Origin: Aquila chrysaetos chrysaetos
Lineage: Eukaryota > Chordata > Aves > Accipitriformes > Accipitridae
Direction: 5' to 3'
Assembly (NCBI RefSeq): GCF_900496995.4
Contig: NC_044004.1
Coordinates: 310,001-374,000 of the forward strand
DNA length: 64,000 nucleotides
The position numbers and the translations under genes were made by a program. A model generated the notes under the pieces. The model had not been told where the DNA came from and did not search any database. It worked only from the letters and a program-made list of their open reading frames with translations. Positions 58,701-64,000 of this stretch are shown one piece after another; the stretch's first letter is position 1, and every line of letters begins with the position of its first letter.

Positions 58701-61700
58701 TGCATTGTACTTCTGGATTTGTCTCATGTTTAACCCGTCAGTTATTCCTAGGTAAAACTTTAGTTAAGTTTTTTTTTAATATTAAAAAAAAAAATCAGTG
58801 TTTGTGTGTGAAAAATGTCATCAGACTTTTTGACTGACCTTTAGGTGTAACATTATTAGGAGTGAACGTACTTGAGCTTAAGACATCAAAAGTCATGCCT
58901 CTGTAGAAATGATATTTGACTTAAAGATACCACGTTGTGTCGGGTTCTCCGATTTATTTAGCTTAATTTGCTGTGTATGTGCTCATCAGTCTGACAATCT
59001 GTGAAGACTGCTAATAGTTTTCTTTCTTTTAATATAGCCGGCTATTGGATCAACCTTTTGCATTAGAAGTGTGGTGACAACAACCCAGTGTGTTGCTGGA
59101 AGTAACAGATTCATTTCTTACAATGCATTTTGTTCAACTTCCACTTAGATTTCTCTGTGTTCTTTAAGAGCGTTTGATAATCAAAAAGTATTTTAGTCTT
59201 TTGCATAAAGAGTAATAATTTTAAGTGAGAAATTTGACCTTGATGTAAGATCATTTGTTAGGCAAAATTTGATGGGAAGGTAAAATATGACAACATGTAA
59301 CTAAAAATTGTGGCCAAATGCTAACGTTTTACTCGCTAATCAAACTTCTCTGGATGTCTTTTCTCCAATTAGGACTGGATTCTGCATCAGAACACTCCTT
59401 CTCACATTGAAAGCTGCCGCCAGTTACGTCAACAGTAAGGAATCTGTTTAAAAAGTTCACTTAGTGTAAAAAGTGTTTTCTGTGCATGCCTGTCATCTGT
59501 GAAAGTGTGTCACATTTCCTTAATGAGGATTGTTGGTATCTGAGTGCTATTCTAAATTGGCTTTAGACCATTAGGGTAAAAGATGAACTGACACTTGGTG
59601 CTTCTGGAGTCCTGAACAGGAACGTTTATCTGTAAAAGCTACTGCACGTAAGCAAAAATTGTGCTCAGATGGCAAATTTAGCTTTTTCACTGACGGTTGT
59701 ATTTTTAACATTTAACAGATACCCTGATTGGAACCCTGAGTCTCATTCCTCAAAGAGGTAACGGCTTTTTGATTACAGGTTGTTTTTAATTTATTGCTAT
59801 TATAAACATGTGGTTATTAATGCAATTAATTTTCTTGTTTTGCTCACTGGCAAGCTGTGTTAGTGGTGTCATATTTTCGTTATAAAATTGTGTGGGGTGC
59901 TTTTGTGGGTTTTGTCCTAAGTTTGTTTAATAATGTAAGTGGCATAGTATCTAAAATTCTTTCGCAAGGGTGAGAGTAAACTCTATAGAACTGTCTGAAG
60001 ACTGATACTGTCAGCAGCCTCGTCTTGAACCTTTCTTCTAACTGTGCTTCAGTTAGTTGTAAGTTATTGGACGTGATACAGTATTAACTGAGCAACACTG
60101 ACCAGTGTTAGGTCACTGATTAAACTGCGCAAGTGATTTCTGACTTTCAGACTTAATCTTTTTTCCAGTTAAGCCACTCTTATTTGCAACTTGAACCTGT
60201 TTGACAACAGGCGTGCTAGTGTTAGCTCTTATTTCACAGACTCTTCAGTCCATAGATCCCTTGGGGAGCTACGGGATCACAAGTTGAAAAAACACTGGAA
60301 TTCATGAACTCATGTCTCTTCTGTCCTTTAAAATTATGCCGTTTACTCTTAATTTTTTGTAAAAACACACCCTGTGGACTAATTCTACTTGAATCTCAGC
60401 AAGACTGGATTATTTTACTGGTTCAATATTTGTAAGTATTTTGACTTGCATTCAAATAGGAATGATAGGACTTTAATTTTTGCTGGATTTTCCTGTGACT
60501 TTGCATTAATTAGACATACTTCCTGGGAAGCTAACTATTCAGGTGGTTTTTTTTTTGGGCGGGGGGGGGGGAAGTGTTACAAAGCTGAATATGTAGGTCA
60601 GGTTAATTTGCAGAGTGCATCTGAGGTCTCTCCATGTTATAAACAAGGAGAAATAAAACTTTAAAGAGAGAAATAAAGCAAATAAACTTCTGTGAGGAGA
60701 ATAATTGTATTTTAAAACCTCAAACTAAAATTGCTGTCCAGTGTTGCTGATGTTATATACAAGTGAGGCAAAGGAAACTGGTCTTAGCTGGAGGACCTTA
60801 TATAAATTGGAGAAGTGTTTAATAGCACTTTTTGTGGATGAGAGATCTTCTGTGCTTGCAGGTGGGGCAAGAGCTGTTTTTTAGGGTGGTGCTTTCTTAA
60901 ATCCTTCCTGATGACAGCACGTCTCCAGCTGGGAGAGTTAGAGTACAGCTGTAGGCTCTTGGTGGTCACAGATGTGCAGAGCTGCTGGGTGCAGTCTCAG
61001 GGCAAGGTCGATGAGCTTGCTATGTACTGTTACCACTCTGGTAAATCACTTCACAGTCTCTGCTTTTTATGAATTGCACTGGTTTGTTAAGACATTCAAG
61101 CATATACTCTATGCATTTTCCAGGTTTTCCCTTTTACTCCTGTGATCTGTCCTGTCAGGGTTTTCCTATGCCTGACTACTTTCCATGTCTCTAAGAGGGA
61201 CTATTGCTCTCATGGATCTCTTCTCCATTACTTCTTTCTGTGTTCTTCATCAATGTGACATCTCTAGGTAGCATAAGTAAGCAGTGGATGTATATTTATG
61301 TAGTCCTCTCAAATCTTTCTTTCAGTCTCAGCCAATCTTTCAGACATAATATCTCAAGGTTGCTTACTTCCAAACTAAATTTGGAAGAAGCAAGGAAAGT
61401 ATCCTAATTCATTACTCTTTCATGTACCCTTTTCCTCTTCCTATTATTTTTTCATAGCACTGCAGCTTGTAACTTCAGAGTTTTCTTTGCAGCTTTGTCT
61501 TGTTCCATGCAGGTTATTCTCTCCTACTTGCTTCTTTTCAGTTCTGTCTATCTATCCTAAATTCATATAGCAAACGTGTTACCAGTATGTAAAGTATGTT
61601 TGTGAACAAATTAGGCTCTAAACTTTGTCAGTTTTGGTTCTTTTTTGCAGAAAGTCTGTTTCAGCAGACTCAGGCTAACTATTCTTTTCCACCTTGTCAA

Positions 61701-63827
61701 AACGCATTATATGCCTTTATTCTCTTAGAAATGCTGGTGACAGAAAAGAAAACCAGACCCCAAAGCGTCGTTCCAACTCTGCCAGTCCCAGTCCTAGACG
61801 TTCGAGGGTCACAGGCTCCAGCTATGGTCTTCGCCGATCACGATCGAGATCCAGGAGCCCTGGCCGCTTCAGGCCAACAAGGCCAAGAAGTCGAAGCCCG
61901 CGGCAGATGCGACGACTTAGCCCCAGACACAGGTCAAGGTCACCGCAGCGATCGAGAAATCCACTGAGAACTAGTCCACGACCTCAGAGATCTTCCAGTA
62001 ATGATTGGTCATCAAGGAGGTCAACCCGATCTCAAGGTAAAGGGTGGATACACACTGCCAAATTGAAACGTCCTTCAATTTCAGGAAAACTGAGTTGATT
62101 TCAAGAGGTTTATCTGTCCAGGTGTCCCCTAGGCATTTTTCATAGCAAAATTCTGTTTTTAAAAACAACTTTTCCTTTTGATGTTGCTTTATGAGAAGTA
62201 TGCTTTGAAGAAAACGGGCATTCTAAAAGGTCTGAAGTCTTCCTTACCTAGTGTCAGGAATTGGTTAATAGTATCAAATAACTGCTGAACAAGTGTCTGT
62301 TCCAAGTGTGCTCAGTTTTTAAGCCAGTAAGGGTAGTCAAGAATTGAAAACAACTGAAGGTGGTTCTTCCTGCAGCATCAAAAAGGTAGTTCTGCAAAGG
62401 CAGTATAGATGAGGAGAAAGAAAATGCAATGCTCAGAAAGCGCATTGAATGGAGGTGTAATTTACAAGGAAAGCATAGTGTTACGAAATAATTTTGTTGA
62501 GATAAGAGCATGGTATGTGAAAGGCTTTCAATGAAACATCCTTTGTAACAGTTAAGTTCGTTGCAGCATTTTGTGACTCTCCGTTCAGCTTACTTCCTCC
62601 AGTTTGCAGTTCTAAGAAATTTTATGTAAACTCGGTCATTCTATGTAGTTCATTTTGAGCTCAGTCTCTGGCTGAAATACCAGTTTGTTCGGAGTTTTTG
62701 TTTCTATTAAAATTCTGAACAGAAAAAAATAGAGGAATTTTAAAAGGTTGATTTTTTTCTTTTATCTGTATACTGTGGCTATGTTGTTTGTATGCTTCCA
62801 GATAATTCAGAGGTACTGAGCTTTTGTGGGAAAGAAGTCTAGGTGAAATGTTGTGAAGGGACAGGCAGTTTCAAAGAGATCTTCTTAAGGGTAAAATGCA
62901 AGCCATTTTAATGTAGAAGAATGAGGGGAAGAGGCAATTAATAACCAAAATATAAATTCTCCACAGAAGGAAAGCATACAGGAAATTAATGTTGTATCAG
63001 ATCGTTAAGAATAATTTAAACCAAAAATCAGTCTGTAGGACAAAGAGCAAGACAGAGAAGGGTACAAAATTTAGCAGAAGGCATCAAGGTAGTAAGTAGC
63101 GCTGTGCATCCGTATGCGAGAGGACGATCAAAGCCTTGAAAGCTTCTTTTCTTTTCTTACATTCCCTGACATACAAAAGTAAAGAGTCATTCTTTTGCTC
63201 CAGCCATGAGGATTTTTGTAGATATCATTGCCAGTGTCACAATGTTAGTCTAACTAAAAATGTCAAGTTACACAACAGCACAGTGAAAATAGTACGGAGT
63301 TTTATTATTATTTATAAGCCGTCTCTGCTGGAGTGCAATTAAGGTTCTCTAACTTCAGTGAGTTTCAAGATTGAATCAGGAGTGGGTGGTGCAAGTGAAA
63401 CTGTAGGAAACTAAACAGCTATATATCTAAGTTTTCTTTTAAAAACAAACAAACAAACCACAGTTTGTTTTCCCTTCCGCTCACAGACAGAAAGGCAGCT
63501 CTGGAGGCAGTAGTGAAAAGTTTGGGACCTGGCTTTGTAGCAGAGTTCAATAAACATAAGTCACTTCAAGCAGCTGGGCAGGGATCTTCGGGATCAGGAA
63601 AATCACCACCCTCTCATGGACTTTTAAGGAAGATGCCAGGAAATACAAAGAAGCCACTGAAAACAAGTGTTTCTTCAAAGGCTTCAAAGAAAGATGTGCC
63701 TTCTTTGCCTGGGTCAAGTTCTTCATCTCCTGAAACTGATGATTTACCCCAAAGCAAAGAAATGGAAGAGAATGAGGAAGACTTATCCACAGGAACCAGT
63801 GGACCTCGTCCTACTTCTTATAATAGG
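51365..63827 (+). CDS. ZNF638: Zinc finger protein 638 (NP220), N-terminal part, gene continues beyond window
   Basis: ZNF638 is a large nuclear matrin-type zinc-finger and RRM protein that binds cytidine-rich DNA and RNA. It has been linked to silencing of unintegrated retroviral DNA through the HUSH pathway, to splicing and to adipogenesis. Coding exons in the window are 51365-52792, 59373-59434, 59719-59757, 61729-62036 and 63487-63827, with consistent phases, totalling 726 codons; the human protein is about 1,980 residues. Domains visible are the conserved [16 protein letters not shown] block, a C2H2 matrin-type finger split between exons 2 and 3 (CSLC...[11 protein letters not shown]), and an RS domain of Arg-Ser dipeptides in exon 5. 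Exon 6 is a Ser/Lys-rich linker that starts [10 protein letters not shown]. The RRMs, acidic repeats and second finger must lie to the right of the window. Confidence 0.97.
52319..52482 (+). repeat. ZNF638: MPP-type coding repeat in ZNF638 exon 2
   Basis: In-frame degenerate repeats of ATGCCACC(T/C) encode Met-Pro-Pro motifs separated by Ile, Val, Leu and Gln. They are preceded by [10 protein letters not shown]-like repeats. Mammalian ZNF638, as I remember it, has a shorter Ser/Gln-rich stretch at this place, so the array appears lineage-specific. Confidence 0.8.
52793..59372 (+). other. ZNF638: ZNF638 intron 2
   Basis: A 6.6-kb AT-rich intron from donor GTGAGT to acceptor CCAATTAG. The only feature I can suggest inside is an old interspersed repeat at about 54590-54845. 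The open frames are short and show no domains. Confidence 0.9.
54590..54845 (+). repeat. Old interspersed repeat fragment (family uncertain)
   Basis: The segment ends in a block like GCTAGATGGGCCTTTGTCT followed by CCAGCATG, and contains GGAGGCTGGAGGAGTATTCT. Both resemble the 3' part of a common amniote interspersed repeat that I recall from bird and reptile genomes. I cannot assign the family (CR1-related or other). The borders are approximate. Confidence 0.45.
59373..59434 (+). CDS. ZNF638: ZNF638 coding exon 3
   Basis: A 62-bp exon, [20 protein letters not shown], which completes the matrin-type zinc finger with its two histidines. The acceptor is CCAATTAG and the donor is ACA/GTAAGG; the last codon is completed by exon 4. 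Confidence 0.95.
59719..59757 (+). CDS. ZNF638: ZNF638 coding exon 4 (39-bp microexon)
   Basis: The exon encodes [12 protein letters not shown] after the split Gln codon. The acceptor is TTTAACAG and the donor AG/GTAACG. Its match to the human YPDWNPE sequence and its phase identify it. Confidence 0.94.
59758..61728 (+). other. ZNF638: ZNF638 intron 4
   Basis: A 2.0-kb AT-rich intron. It contains a T-run/G-run junction near 60546-60571. No other feature is recognised. Confidence 0.85.
61729..62036 (+). CDS. ZNF638: ZNF638 coding exon 5 (RS domain)
   Basis: A 308-bp exon with acceptor TCTCTTAG and donor CAAG/GTAAAG. It encodes [20 protein letters not shown] and then a dense Arg/Ser region typical of splicing-associated proteins. 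The frame continues from exon 4 with a split Arg codon. Confidence 0.95.
62037..63486 (+). other. ZNF638: ZNF638 intron 5
   Basis: A 1.45-kb AT-rich intron with a short AAAC repeat (63443-63460) just before the acceptor region. No other feature is recognised. Confidence 0.85.
63487..63827 (+). CDS. ZNF638: ZNF638 coding exon 6
   Basis: A 341-bp exon with acceptor CTCACAG and donor AGG/GTGAGT. It encodes [10 protein letters not shown] at its start and a Ser/Lys/Pro-rich linker ending GPRPTSYNR. It ends in phase 0; the next exon is outside the window. Confidence 0.93.
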
Positions 63828-64000
63828 GTGAGTTTCTTAATGTTTTTCTCTGTGATTTTAAGAATTTGGTTAGTATCTCATTTCAGGGGGATCACTTGTG
63901 GAAAGATTAACCATTCTGTTTGCTGATTCTGTGCAACCTATACTGCCATCTTAATGCAAAGATTTGCTGTCTGCAAGTAAGTGTGGTAATTTACACAGCA

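Overview
This is vertebrate nuclear DNA, almost certainly from a bird. The genes have vertebrate introns. The left 37 kb is very GC-rich with G/C homopolymers and tiny introns, as on avian microchromosomes. Intron 1 of the last gene carries LTRs of the avian ERVL-like type. The species cannot be named from sequence alone.

Layout. Positions 1-3.9 kb: no recognisable gene; GGAT/ATCC minisatellites and GC-rich DNA. 4.1-7.03 kb (+): NAGK, N-acetylglucosamine kinase, a compact complete gene of 10 coding exons in 2.8 kb, with one extra G in a homopolymer of the last exon. 8.3 to about 27 kb (-): PAIP2B, the PABP-interacting translational repressor, with three coding exons at 10.37-16.04 kb, a long 3' UTR and a probable promoter in the 26.3-27.9 kb CpG island. 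27.9-36.3 kb: intergenic, with no gene I recognise. 36.6-37.35 kb: CpG island and probable first exon of ZNF638. 37.05-51.16 kb: ZNF638 intron 1, holding every LTR element I found. 51.16 kb to the window end (+): ZNF638 coding exons 2-6, the N-terminal 726 codons; the gene continues past the right edge.

How the genes relate. NAGK and PAIP2B are tail to tail, and PAIP2B and ZNF638 are head to head. Order and orientation match human 2p13.3 as I remember it, except that the human MCEE and MPHOSPH10 genes between NAGK and PAIP2B are missing here. The three genes have unrelated jobs: amino-sugar salvage, translational repression through PABP, and nuclear RNA/DNA binding and silencing.

Mobile DNA. 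A + strand ERVL-like provirus (39416-43663) keeps gag/protease/RT remnants between two LTRs. Its 5' LTR is split by a younger minus-strand LTR with a perfect 5-bp target duplication. A solo LTR of the provirus family (44714-45170) also has a perfect 5-bp duplication. A minus-strand 3' LTR with integrase-end remnant (46161 to about 47465) and a more diverged minus-strand solo LTR (48638-49207) complete the set. All coding remnants are broken.

I found no convincing new biological system. The most unusual non-gene structures are a perfect 39-bp inverted repeat with a 24-bp loop (28587-28688), a pair of oppositely oriented GGAT minisatellites (226-574 and 2813-3295), and an orphan ATG exon with a good donor site (27777-27871).
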